Source: Collinsella sp. AF23-2 (GTDB taxonomy: Bacteria; Actinomycetota; Coriobacteriia; Coriobacteriales; Coriobacteriaceae). Taken from it: a stretch of DNA of 18,674 nucleotides. The notes under the pieces are model-generated. The model made no database searches and had not been told where the DNA came from. It saw nothing but the letters and a program-made list of their open reading frames with translations. Positions 1-6,263 of this stretch are shown here, piece by piece (the first letter of the stretch is position 1; every line of letters begins with the position of its first letter). The stretch covers positions 1 to 18,674 of the forward strand of contig NZ_QRVG01000033.1 of NCBI RefSeq assembly GCF_003459245.1, given 5' to 3'. A program made the translations under genes and the position numbers.

Positions 1-36
1 CCATTGTGGCTCTTGACAGCGGATTGGGTCATATGA

Positions 37-147
37 GCGAGAACCCGTCAGCGCGAGCAAGGTGCCTTGAAAGACGAGGGCATTGACCTTATGGTCATGC
101 CCGAAGGCTTGAAAGGCAGATTGCCGCGCTGACGGGTTCGCAGCGTC
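37..147. repeat. Structured intergenic element A, copy 1
   Basis: A long imperfect hairpin whose 14-bp outer arms (41-54 and 126-139) are perfectly complementary. The 71-nt core between them folds by eye into GCAA/TTGC (57-60 with 121-124), TGCC/GGCA (63-66 with 115-118), a large internal loop carrying TTGAAAG on both strands, GGGCAT/ATGCCC (78-83 with 97-102), a one-base bulge, and GACC/GGTC closing a TTAT loop (85-96). The core is almost identical to that of the copy at 3128-3238, while the outer arms are unrelated in sequence. The conserved flanks are agcga on the left and gcagcgtc on the right. It lies about 20 nt beyond the 3' end of rnpB on the minus strand. There is no T-run on either side, so it does not look like a simple intrinsic terminator. 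Function and transcribed strand are unknown. Confidence 0.8.
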
Positions 148-158
148 AACAAAGTGCC

Positions 159-514
159 GAGTGGGCCTATAAGCCGGGTTCTGTCGTGAACGGTCATTTA
201 TCTTGTCTGCACGTTACCGTGCAGCTCCACGCACGCTACCCGAACGCGGACCGGGCCGGCCCATAGCGTTCCTATTCGCGCTTGCTCCGGATGGGGCTTG
301 CCAAGCCGCCGTGTTGCCACGACGCTGGTGGTCTCTTACACCACCGTTTCAGCTTTTCCCTTTACGCCTTGCGGCGCAGGTGGGAGTCTTCTTTTCTGCG
401 GCGCTTTCCGTCGGATCACTCCGCCCGGCCGTTAGCCGGCATCCCGCCCTCTGGAGCCCGGACTTTCCTCACGCGTGCTGCAAGCAGCACATCACGCGAC
501 CGTCTGGCCCACTC
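159..514 (-). ncRNA. rnpB: RNase P RNA, bacterial type A
   Basis: This is the catalytic RNA of RNase P, which trims the 5' leader from tRNA precursors together with the RnpA protein. On the minus strand the 5' region carries the conserved GAGGAAAGTCCGGGCTCC block (plus-strand 453-470). The 3' end carries the ACAGAACCCGGCTTATAGG hallmark (plus-strand 166-184). The ends pair as helix P1: GAGTGGGCC at the 5' end (514-506) with GGCCCACTC at the 3' end (167-159). The length of about 356 nt fits a type A RNA. A TGnTACACT extended -10 lies just upstream at 526-534. The mature ends are set by the P1 pairing and may be a few bases off. Open reading frames through this region are incidental. Confidence 0.96.
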
Positions 515-782
515 AGCAGTGCAAGAGTGTAGCACACCGTTGCCGCAGGCAATGGCACAACACAAGCGTTCGACACGATAAACCAAGAACCACGCTATAT
601 AGTACAATAGACTTGTCGATGGGCAACGTCGTCAGTCGAGACGCGACCGCGCTCCGCACCCCTCCGTCTACTCGGTGCGTTCCCGCCTCCTCCCCGAGGC
701 GGGATGTCGGCATATTTTATGCACCGACAACCAAATAGCAAACAGATAGCCCGTCATCATCGTGCACCACAGCTGCAAATGC
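515..782. other. Non-coding gap between rnpB and the rpsA terminator
   Basis: No convincing gene is present. The gap holds the rnpB promoter near its left end. It also has a 9-bp hairpin (681-689 with 696-704, loop of six pyrimidines) followed by only a scattered T-rich stretch on the plus strand. The short reading frames here have neither a good ribosome binding site nor recognisable products. Confidence 0.5.
526..553 (-). promoter_or_regulatory. Probable rnpB promoter
   Basis: Read on the minus strand, TACACT (531-526) is preceded by TG one base upstream, giving an extended -10. A weak -35 lies 15-16 bp upstream (TTGCCT at 552-547 or ATTGCC at 553-548). The predicted start falls a few bases before the P1 helix of rnpB. 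Assigned by inspection only. Confidence 0.5.
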
Positions 783-814
783 AAAAAGGGACCCGTCCAT
801 TGCGGACGGATCCC
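783..814 (-). terminator. Intrinsic terminator of rpsA
   Basis: On the minus strand an 11-bp stem (814-804 with 798-788, one G-U pair, loop of five) is followed by a run of five T (787-783). It begins 27 nt after the rpsA stop codon. Confidence 0.9.
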
Positions 815-840
815 TTAAAACAAGTGATCGTCAAACCGAT

Positions 841-2007
841 TTACTCGGCGTCGGTCTCCTCGTCCTTCTTCTCGGAAGGCAGCGGGGTGACCTCAATCTC
901 GACGCCCAGAGTCTCAGCAGCGGACTTCATGGACAGGGAGATACGACGACGGTCGAGGTCGATCTCCATGACCTTGACCTGAACCTTGTCGCCCACGTGG
1001 GTGACCTGAGAAGGCTGATCGACGTGCTTGTTGGCCATCTCGGAGATGTGCACCAGGCCCTCGATGCCCTCGCCCAGGTCGACGAAAGCGCCGAACGGGA
1101 CAAGCTTGGTCACAGTGCCCTCGACGATAGCACCGACGGGGTACTTCTTGACCAGTGCGCGCCACGGATCCTCGGTGGTCTGCTTGAGACCCAGGGAGAT
1201 GCGCTCGCGGTTGAGATCGACGTCGAGAACCTCGACCTCGACCTCCTGGCCGACCTTGACAACCTCGGAAGGATGGTTGACGTGGTTCCAGGAAAGCTCG
1301 GAGATGTGGATGAGGCCGTCGATACCGCCGAGGTCGACGAAGGCGCCGAAGTCGACAATGGAGGAAACGGTGCCCTGGAGACGCATGCCAGACTTGAGCT
1401 TGGACAGGATCTCAGAGCGCTCGGCCTTACGGGACTCCTCGAGCACGACGCGACGGGAGAGGACAACGTTGTTGCGGTTGCGGTCCATCTCGATGACGCG
1501 GGCCTCGATGCGGGTGCCCATGTAGGAGGTGAGGTCCTTGACACGACGGAGGTCGACGAGGGAAGCGGGCAGGAAGCCACGCAGGCCGATGTCGAGGATC
1601 AGGCCGCCCTTGACAACCTCGATAACCTCGCCCTCGACGTTCTCGCCGGAGTTGAACTTCTCCTCGATGCGGTTCCAAGCACGCTCGTACTCAGCACGCT
1701 TCTTGGAGAGGACCAGACGACCGTCCTTGTCCTCCTTCTGGAGAACCAGGGCCTCGATGGGATCACCGAGTGCAACGATGTCTGCAGGGTTAGCGTCCTT
1801 GCGGATGGACAGCTCGCGGACCGGGATAACGCCCTCGGACTTGAATCCGATGTCAACGAGCACCTCGTCATGCTCGATCTTAACGACAGTGCCGTTAACG
1901 AGATCGCCCTCATCAAAGTCGGTAATCGTACCGTCGATGAGGTTGTTCATCTCCTCCTCGTTGACATCGTCAAGAGAGAAAATGGACGAGTTCTGAATCT
2001 CACTCAA
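841..2007 (-). CDS. rpsA: 30S ribosomal protein S1, four S1 domains
   Basis: S1 binds mRNA on the small ribosomal subunit and helps translation initiation. The 388-residue protein has four OB-fold S1 domains at about residues 34-104, 121-187, 206-275 and 291-361. The last two carry the textbook pattern GAFVDLG..GLxHISE (from residues 221 and 306). An acidic N-terminus and a charged tail ending DEETDAE flank them. Four domains is the short form usual in Gram-positive bacteria; the E. coli protein has six. The chosen start is TTG (2007-2005): AAAGGGG sits six bases upstream on the minus strand, and the reading MSEIQNSS fits the family better than the first internal ATG at residue 20. A perfect palindrome, CGGGGCCCCG, lies at 2029-2038 in the leader. 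No clear promoter was found upstream. A terminator follows the gene. Confidence 0.96.
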   Translation of the reverse strand: MSEIQNSSIFSLDDVNEEEMNNLIDGTITDFDEGDLVNGTVVKIEHDEVLVDIGFKSEGVIPVRELSIRKDANPADIVALGDPIEALVLQKEDKDGRLVLSKKRAEYERAWNRIEEKFNSGENVEGEVIEVVKGGLILDIGLRGFLPASLVDLRRVKDLTSYMGTRIEARVIEMDRNRNNVVLSRRVVLEESRKAERSEILSKLKSGMRLQGTVSSIVDFGAFVDLGGIDGLIHISELSWNHVNHPSEVVKVGQEVEVEVLDVDLNRERISLGLKQTTEDPWRALVKKYPVGAIVEGTVTKLVPFGAFVDLGEGIEGLVHISEMANKHVDQPSQVTHVGDKVQVKVMEIDLDRRRISLSMKSAAETLGVEIEVTPLPSEKKDEETDAE

Positions 2008-2322
2008 AGGTGGACCCCTTTCGAACTACGGGGCCCCGATTGCTAGGACCTACAGAAGGGTGCGACAAGCACACAACGTTTAGGAACACTCGGGAGCCGA
2101 CAGATACTAATGTGACGCTTATGCAATCACGTTCGTATAGATTACGGGGAAATTACTTCGATTTCAAGCGCGAACTGCGATTTTTTACTCGTATGGAGAC
2201 TTTTTCGCAATCTTGTGGACGACCGTCTCCGTAAGTTGACGATAGGCCGTTAGGCATACGGCTTTGGGGTAAAGTATCCGGAACCAACGATTCTGGAACG
2301 TTATTTCGAGAAAGGTGCCCGC
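2008..2322. other. Divergent intergenic region between rpsA and the HAD gene
   Basis: These 315 bp must hold the divergent promoters of rpsA (left) and the HAD phosphatase (right), but I see no -10/-35 pair good enough to assign. Visible structure includes the palindrome at 2029-2038 in the rpsA leader and a small hairpin, GCCGT/ACGGC, near 2246-2262. The middle section (about 2100-2220) is noticeably more AT-rich than the flanking genes. No coding sequence is supported. Confidence 0.5.
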
Positions 2323-3081
2323 GTGCTCAAAGCAGTCGTTTTCGATATGGACGAGACGCTTCTTAGCATCAACCTCAACGCGTTCATCCTTCGCTATTTT
2401 AAGGATGTCTCGTCGATGCTCGCGGATATCGGGCGCCGCAGCCGCGGTGGCACGATGGCACGCCTCGGCACCATCCTGGTCGACCTCAACGCCAACCGCC
2501 GAAGCGGCACGGACAACCGCACCAATCTTGAGTTTTACCGCACCGAGGTCGAGCGCCGATGCGGCATCTGCCTCTCCGATCCCCTCATCTACGAGGCGTT
2601 TACCTACTACGACCGCGAAGTTCTTCCATATAAGAACGACGACGTCATCAACGCCCACGCCATGCCGGGCGCACACGCCGCGCTTCAGGCCGTACAGGAC
2701 GCAGGGCTGCGCTGCGCGCTCTTCACCAACCCCAGCTTTCCGCAGGGGGCCATCGAGTGCCGCATGGGTTGGGGCGACCTGGCCGACGCCCCCTTTGAGC
2801 TCGTCACGCACATGGGAAACACCACCCGCTGCAAGCCCGATGCCACCTACTATCTAGAGCAGCTTCAGGTGATGGGGCTCGAGCCGCACGAGGTCCTTAT
2901 GGTGGGCAACGACCCCAAGCGTGACTTCCCCAGCCCCGCCTGCGGCATTCAGACTGCCTATGTTGGTCAGGGAAAACCCGGCCGAGCCACCTGGCGCGGA
3001 ACCATGGAAGACTTCGCCCGCGACTTCAACGCCGTAGTAGAAGCCTTCTACGAACACCAAGTAGCCGACGAACTGTCATAG
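2323..3081 (+). CDS. HAD-family hydrolase, C1-cap phosphatase-like
   Basis: A soluble haloacid-dehalogenase-type hydrolase of 252 residues, probably a phosphatase acting on a small phosphorylated metabolite. Motif I is FDMDETLL, with nucleophile Asp8 and general acid/base Asp10. The motif II threonine is in LFTNPS (Thr135). The motif III lysine is in CKPD (Lys171). Motif IV is MVGNDPKRDF (Asp197 and Asp201). The helical insert between motifs I and II (about residues 15-110) looks like a C1 cap, as in nucleotidase and phosphoglycolate-phosphatase relatives. The substrate cannot be told from sequence. The start is GTG at 2323, preceded by GAGAAAGGT about eight bases upstream. It is transcribed divergently from rpsA and converges on the cysteine desulfidase gene, with structured element A copy 2 in the gap. 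Confidence 0.9.
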   Translation: MLKAVVFDMDETLLSINLNAFILRYFKDVSSMLADIGRRSRGGTMARLGTILVDLNANRRSGTDNRTNLEFYRTEVERRCGICLSDPLIYEAFTYYDREVLPYKNDDVINAHAMPGAHAALQAVQDAGLRCALFTNPSFPQGAIECRMGWGDLADAPFELVTHMGNTTRCKPDATYYLEQLQVMGLEPHEVLMVGNDPKRDFPSPACGIQTAYVGQGKPGRATWRGTMEDFARDFNAVVEAFYEHQVADELS

Positions 3082-3127
3082 GATCCCTCGCTCCAAACAA
3101 AATAACGCCGCAGGTTGAGCATAAGTC

Positions 3128-3238
3128 AGCGAAAACGCCCCTAAGCGAGCAATGTGCCTTGAAAGAGGAGGGCATAGGCCTTCTGGCCATGCCCGACGAT
3201 TGAAAGGCAGATTGCCGCTTAGGGGCGTTTGCAGCGTC
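3128..3238. repeat. Structured intergenic element A, copy 2
   Basis: Second copy of the element at 37-147. Outer arms 3133-3146 and 3217-3230 are 14-bp perfect complements, with a sequence unrelated to copy 1 apart from the two innermost bases. The 70-nt core shows the same helices: GCAA/TTGC (3149-3152 with 3212-3215), TGCC/GGCA (3155-3158 with 3206-3209), GGGCAT/ATGCCC (3170-3175 with 3189-3194), a one-base bulge, and GGCC/GGCC around a TTCT loop (3177-3188). The apical helix differs from copy 1 by an A-T to G-C exchange that keeps pairing. It lies between convergent genes, 46 nt after the HAD stop codon and about 30 nt beyond the cysteine desulfidase stop codon. No T-run follows on either strand. 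Confidence 0.8.
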
Positions 3239-3243
3239 GGCTG

Positions 3244-3271
3244 GTTACGCGGTTTGGTAAAACCGCGTAAC
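3244..3271 (-). terminator. 12-bp hairpin abutting the desulfidase stop codon
   Basis: A perfect 12-bp stem (3244-3255 with 3260-3271) with a four-base loop. Its base begins at the last nucleotide of the TAG stop codon of the minus-strand gene. There is no T-run beyond it on the minus strand, so it is either a poor intrinsic terminator or an RNA 3'-end stabiliser. It sits directly beside structured element A. Confidence 0.5.
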
Positions 3272-4590
3272 TAACAAACTCGAGTCTTGCCGATCATGAT
3301 GTTGAGGATCTCGACGTCGGTGTCCTTCATGCCCACGCGGCCCACGTAGCCCATGCTGGCAATCGTCTGCTCGACGGTATCCTGGATCAAACCCTCGCCG
3401 GCACGGAAGCCACGCCCCTGCATGGCCATGTCATGTCCCAGAATCGCAGCATCAACGGCAGCCGAAATCTTGGCGGCACAGCTCGCCTTGGCGCCATCGC
3501 ACACGATGCCGCCAACGTTACCGAGCGTGTTCGAAACCGTCGCGCCAATCTGCTCGCGCGTGCCACCGCACAGCCAGGTAATCGCAGCGCCGGCGCCGCA
3601 CGCGGCGCAGATAGCACCGCAAAACGCCGAGAGCGCACCAATATAGCTCTTGATATGCACGGCGATAAGATCGGACAGCATCACGGCGCGCACCAGGCGC
3701 TCGTGGTCGCAGCGCAGGTATTCGGCATACTCCATGACGGGCAAGGCGCAGGTAATGCCCTGATTGCCCGAGCCGCACACAATGGCGACCGGCAGCGCGC
3801 AGCCGTTCATGCGGGCGTCGGACCCGGCGGCCGCACGGGCACGGGCACGGCAGGCGACGTCATCGGCACGAGCGCCCAGCAGCGTACGGCCCACCTCGGC
3901 GCCCCAAGCGTGCGCGAGGCCCTCGGCACTGATCGCGCCGTTCAGCTCAATCTGACGCTCAACGGCAGCGCGGGCGCCCTCAATGTCGCCGTCCTCGATA
4001 AAGTCGATGATGGACTCAATCGACATGGGCGTGTCAGCCTTATCCGCCGCCCGCTCGGCCACCACGCGCTCGGCGCAGGCGGCACACTCCCCCGCCGACT
4101 TGCCGCACACCGGAATACCGTCGAGCGTATGGCACGTGACATTGGTGTGGTGATCGGTAATCTCGACGACCGCGGTATGGCCCCCGGCCGTGGCGGTCAC
4201 CTTGATGTAGAGGTTGGGCACACCCTCGACAAGCGACACATCGCAGTAACCGGCATCGGCGAGGAGCTCGGTCACGCGAGCACGATCTTCGTCATTAACG
4301 CTCTCGAGCACCTCGAGCGCGCTCTTGGCGTCACCGCCCACGGCGCCCAGCACGGCCGCAGCTTCAATACCGTGCATACCGCCCGAGTTGGGCACGGTCA
4401 CGCTCTTAACGTTCTTGATGATGTTGCCCGAGCAGGCAACGTCCATATGATCGGGTTCGCAACCGAGCGTCTGGCTCGCCAACGCCGCTGCATAGGCAAC
4501 GGCAATAGGCTCGGTGCAGCCGAGCGCACAGACAAGCTCGCGGTTCAAAACATCGCAAAACGCGGCATCACGAAGGGAATCGGTAGGCAT
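3271..4590 (-). CDS. cyuA: L-cysteine desulfidase, CyuA/YhaM (UPF0597) family
   Basis: Predicted cytosolic iron-sulfur enzyme that breaks L-cysteine into pyruvate, ammonia and sulfide; related to the alpha domain of L-serine dehydratases. The 439-residue product has the family start ELVCALGCTEPIA (Cys25 in GCTEP), GNIIKNVKSVTVPNSGG (residues 55-71), GSGNQGI (273-279), the glycine/cysteine-rich stretch around CGAICAACGAG (324-334) and GNVGGIVCDGAK (357-368). Cys281, Cys324, Cys331, Cys364 and Cys371 are candidate cluster ligands; I cannot say which are used. The start is the ATG at 4590, because AGGAGA lies five bases upstream. An ATG at 4677 would add 29 unconserved residues across the likely promoter. 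A 6-bp inverted repeat, TTTGAT/ATCAAA (8-bp gap), lies upstream at about 4647-4666. It is divergent from rpiB. Activity on serine instead of cysteine cannot be excluded. Confidence 0.88.
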   Translation of the reverse strand: MPTDSLRDAAFCDVLNRELVCALGCTEPIAVAYAAALASQTLGCEPDHMDVACSGNIIKNVKSVTVPNSGGMHGIEAAAVLGAVGGDAKSALEVLESVNDEDRARVTELLADAGYCDVSLVEGVPNLYIKVTATAGGHTAVVEITDHHTNVTCHTLDGIPVCGKSAGECAACAERVVAERAADKADTPMSIESIIDFIEDGDIEGARAAVERQIELNGAISAEGLAHAWGAEVGRTLLGARADDVACRARARAAAGSDARMNGCALPVAIVCGSGNQGITCALPVMEYAEYLRCDHERLVRAVMLSDLIAVHIKSYIGALSAFCGAICAACGAGAAITWLCGGTREQIGATVSNTLGNVGGIVCDGAKASCAAKISAAVDAAILGHDMAMQGRGFRAGEGLIQDTVEQTIASMGYVGRVGMKDTDVEILNIMIGKTRVC

Positions 4591-4862
4591 AGGTATCTCC
4601 TGCTTGCATAACGGGCTGGGCTCTCGAAAATAATTAGCCCTTTTATTTGATAACAATGCATCAAAAACCGCAACCATAGTTCCGGCGGACGGCGCTCAAG
4701 CACAAACTGGCGGCATTCATTCATGAAAAGCAGGTCTTATTGCCTGCTAAAGCGTTTGACCAAAAAACGCCCGAGCGTTTACACAAAAGTCGCGCTATCA
4801 TGCAGTCGAACGCGGTAAACACCTTTAGCATTTGCGCCGCATAGACCAGAGAGGAACCATCC
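4591..4862. other. Divergent intergenic region, cyuA / rpiB
   Basis: No gene is seen. The desulfidase leader side is AT-rich, with TTGTTA and TTATTT spaced 17 bp on the minus strand as a weak promoter possibility. The 6-bp inverted repeat TTTGAT/ATCAAA overlaps this area. A short hairpin, AGCAGG/CCTGCT (4730-4735 with 4743-4748), precedes the candidate rpiB promoter. Confidence 0.4.
4756..4784 (+). promoter_or_regulatory. Candidate rpiB promoter
   Basis: TTGACC (4756-4761) is a good -35. It lies 17 bp from TTACAC (4779-4784), a weak -10. The leader to the rpiB ATG would be about 70 nt. Tentative, because the -10 matches only part of the consensus. Confidence 0.3.
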
Positions 4863-5330
4863 ATGAAGATCGGTATCGGTAACGACCACGCCGCCGTCGA
4901 GCTCAAGAACATCATTTCCGAGCACCTGAAGGAGCGCGGCTGCGAGGTCGTGAACTTTGGCACCGACACCTCCGAGAGCTTTGACTACCCCATCGCCGGC
5001 TACAAGGTGGGTAAGGCCGTTGCCAACGGCGACGTCGACTTGGGTATCCTGATCTGTGGCACCGGCATCGGGATTAGTCTGGCTGCCAACAAGGTCGAGG
5101 GCGTACGCGCTGTCGTATGCTCCGAGCCCTTCAGCGCCAAGCTCTCCCGCATGCACAACAACACCAACGTGCTCGCCTTTGGTGCCCGCGTCGTGGGCTC
5201 CGAGCTCGCCAAGATGATTGTCGACGAGTGGCTCGACGCCGAATTTGAGGGCGGCCGTCACGAGCGTCGCGTTAACCTCCTCAACGAGATCGACCACACG
5301 CGCGGCCTCAAGGTTGTCGACGAGGCCTAA
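4863..5330 (+). CDS. rpiB: Ribose 5-phosphate isomerase B
   Basis: Interconverts ribulose 5-phosphate and ribose 5-phosphate in the pentose phosphate pathway; a cytosolic RpiB/LacAB-family enzyme. The 155-residue protein begins MKIGIGNDHAAVELK with the Asp8-His9 pair. It has the active-site segment ILICGTGIGISLAANK with Cys65, and the catalytic histidine in SRMHNNTNVLAFG (His98). These line up with the cysteine and histidine known for E. coli RpiB. The length is normal for the family. The start ATG has AGAGGA eight bases upstream. The gene stands alone and is closed by a strong terminator at 5358. A LacA/LacB galactose 6-phosphate isomerase is an alternative within the family, but no partner subunit or lac gene is nearby. 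Confidence 0.93.
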   Translation: MKIGIGNDHAAVELKNIISEHLKERGCEVVNFGTDTSESFDYPIAGYKVGKAVANGDVDLGILICGTGIGISLAANKVEGVRAVVCSEPFSAKLSRMHNNTNVLAFGARVVGSELAKMIVDEWLDAEFEGGRHERRVNLLNEIDHTRGLKVVDEA

Positions 5331-5357
5331 ACCACTTAGCGCCACAAGCTAACAGCA

Positions 5358-5404
5358 GGGGCCCGCTCGGAACACATGTCCGAGCGGGCCCCTTCATAGA
5401 TTTT
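5358..5404 (+). terminator. Intrinsic terminator of rpiB
   Basis: A perfect 13-bp GC-rich stem (5358-5370 with 5380-5392, 9-nt loop) is followed by a T-rich tail ending in TTTT at 5401-5404. It begins 28 nt after the rpiB stop codon. Confidence 0.85.
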
Positions 5405-5443
5405 GGAATAAAAGGGCGCCGCGGATGGAGTTCCGCGGCGCCC
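5405..5443 (-). terminator. Intrinsic terminator of ndk
   Basis: On the minus strand a perfect 11-bp stem (5443-5433 with 5424-5414, 8-nt loop) is followed by TTTTATT. It lies back to back with the rpiB terminator between the convergent genes. Confidence 0.88.
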
Positions 5444-5481
5444 AAGCCACACGCTAACAGCTTTAAGGAGTCAAAGCTGGT

Positions 5482-5886
5482 TTAGCCAAAAAAGCGCTTG
5501 ATCTCGATCTCGGCGTTCTCCAGGCAGTCGGAGCCGTGAATCACGTTGGCGTTGACATCGACGGCGAAGTCACCGCGGATGGTGCCGGGGGCGGCATCAA
5601 GCGGGTTGGTGGCGCCCATAAGGGTGCGCATCTTGGAGACGGCGGAAAGACCGGAAACAACCATCTTGACGACCGGACCGCTCGTCATAAAGTCGCACAG
5701 ACCGCCAAAGAAGGGTTTGTCGGCCAGATGGGCGTAGTGCTCCTCGACGGTAGCGCGCTCGAGCGTGGTCATCTCCATGCGCTCGATGACAAGGCCGCTG
5801 CGCTCGATACGAGCAACGATCTCGCCGATCTTGCGATCGCGCACAGCGTCGGGCTTAATCATGATGAAGGTCTTCTCGATAGCCAT
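5482..5886 (-). CDS. ndk: Nucleoside diphosphate kinase
   Basis: Transfers the gamma phosphate of ATP to other nucleoside diphosphates through a phosphohistidine intermediate, balancing NTP and dNTP pools. The 134-residue product shows the family start EKTFIMIKPDAV, KPFFGGL (residues 57-63), MGATNPLDAAPGTIRGDF (90-107) and the active-site signature NVIHGSD with catalytic His117. The length is typical of bacterial enzymes. The start is ATG at 5886, where GAAAGG lies seven bases upstream. An in-frame ATG at 5928 would add 14 unconserved residues without a better binding site. A candidate extended -10 promoter lies at 5950-5958 and the terminator follows at 5443. It converges on rpiB and has no operon partner. 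Confidence 0.97.
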   Translation of the reverse strand: MAIEKTFIMIKPDAVRDRKIGEIVARIERSGLVIERMEMTTLERATVEEHYAHLADKPFFGGLCDFMTSGPVVKMVVSGLSAVSKMRTLMGATNPLDAAPGTIRGDFAVDVNANVIHGSDCLENAEIEIKRFFG

Positions 5887-5949
5887 AAGGTAGCCTTTCA
5901 AGTAGGTTCGCGCGTGCCCAAGTCCCATTCCGGCACCCGCCTGGACTGC

Positions 5950-5958
5950 ATCGTAACA
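5950..5958 (-). promoter_or_regulatory. Candidate ndk promoter (extended -10)
   Basis: On the minus strand, TGTTACGAT fits the extended -10 pattern TGnTAnnnT, with a weak TTTAAC -35 at 17 bp. The leader to the ndk ATG at 5886 would be about 57 nt. The same TACGAT hexamer appears before the aminopeptidase and the membrane-protein gene. Confidence 0.4.
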
Positions 5959-5991
5959 GAGTTCTAGCTGCAGTTAAACAAAAAGCCGTTT

Positions 5992-6018
5992 ATTGAAGCG
6001 TTATTATTAATTGAAGCG
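5992..6018. repeat. 9-bp direct repeat upstream of ndk
   Basis: ATTGAAGCG occurs twice in direct orientation with 18 bp between starts (5992-6000 and 6010-6018), separated by an AT-only 9-bp spacer. It sits about 35-60 bp upstream of the candidate ndk -10. The spacing is close to two helical turns, so a regulator site is possible. No known motif was recognised. Confidence 0.45.
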
Positions 6019-6183
6019 CTCCATATGTGTCACTTCTGTTCCGAAGCCCGACTAGAGTACCATCCGCCCCACTTCCAACTGCAACGAACAGAACGGACGG
6101 TCGATTGCCGCCCGTGAACGCACCCCCATCACAACCTGCCCAAAGGTCCTGCAAAAGTTCTCGACAAGCTCCTTCCTTCCCTA

Positions 6184-6218
6184 TAACAAAACGGGCGCCC
6201 ACCGTAGCGAGCGCCCGT
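6184..6218 (-). terminator. Intrinsic terminator of argH
   Basis: On the minus strand, ACGGGCGC (6218-6211) pairs with GCGCCCGT (6198-6191) around a 12-nt loop, followed by TTTTGTTAT. It starts 45 nt after the argH stop codon. Confidence 0.75.
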
Positions 6219-6263
6219 AAAGGCAAGATATGATGAACGCACCAGACAGACGCATCCTATAAG

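Larger units (their letters stand above)
5887..6263. other. Intergenic region between argH and ndk
   Basis: A 377-bp gap without a supported gene. From right to left on the minus strand it holds the argH terminator (6184-6218), a stretch of about 160 bp in which I see nothing definite, a 9-bp direct repeat (ATTGAAGCG at 5992-6000 and 6010-6018 on the plus strand), and the candidate ndk promoter. Confidence 0.5.

Noticed and set aside
203..532. Plus-strand frames across 203-581
   Set aside because: They lie within or antisense to RNase P RNA, which is recognised by its conserved blocks and P1 pairing.
681..704. Hairpin of 9 bp upstream of rnpB as a terminator
   Set aside because: There is no proper T-run on either strand and no gene that needs it; the rpsA terminator is already at 783-814.
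4644..4668. FNR-like site TTTGAT/ATCAAA upstream of cyuA
   Set aside because: FNR and related sites have a 4-bp gap between half sites; here the gap is 8 bp. The inverted repeat is noted but no regulator is assigned.
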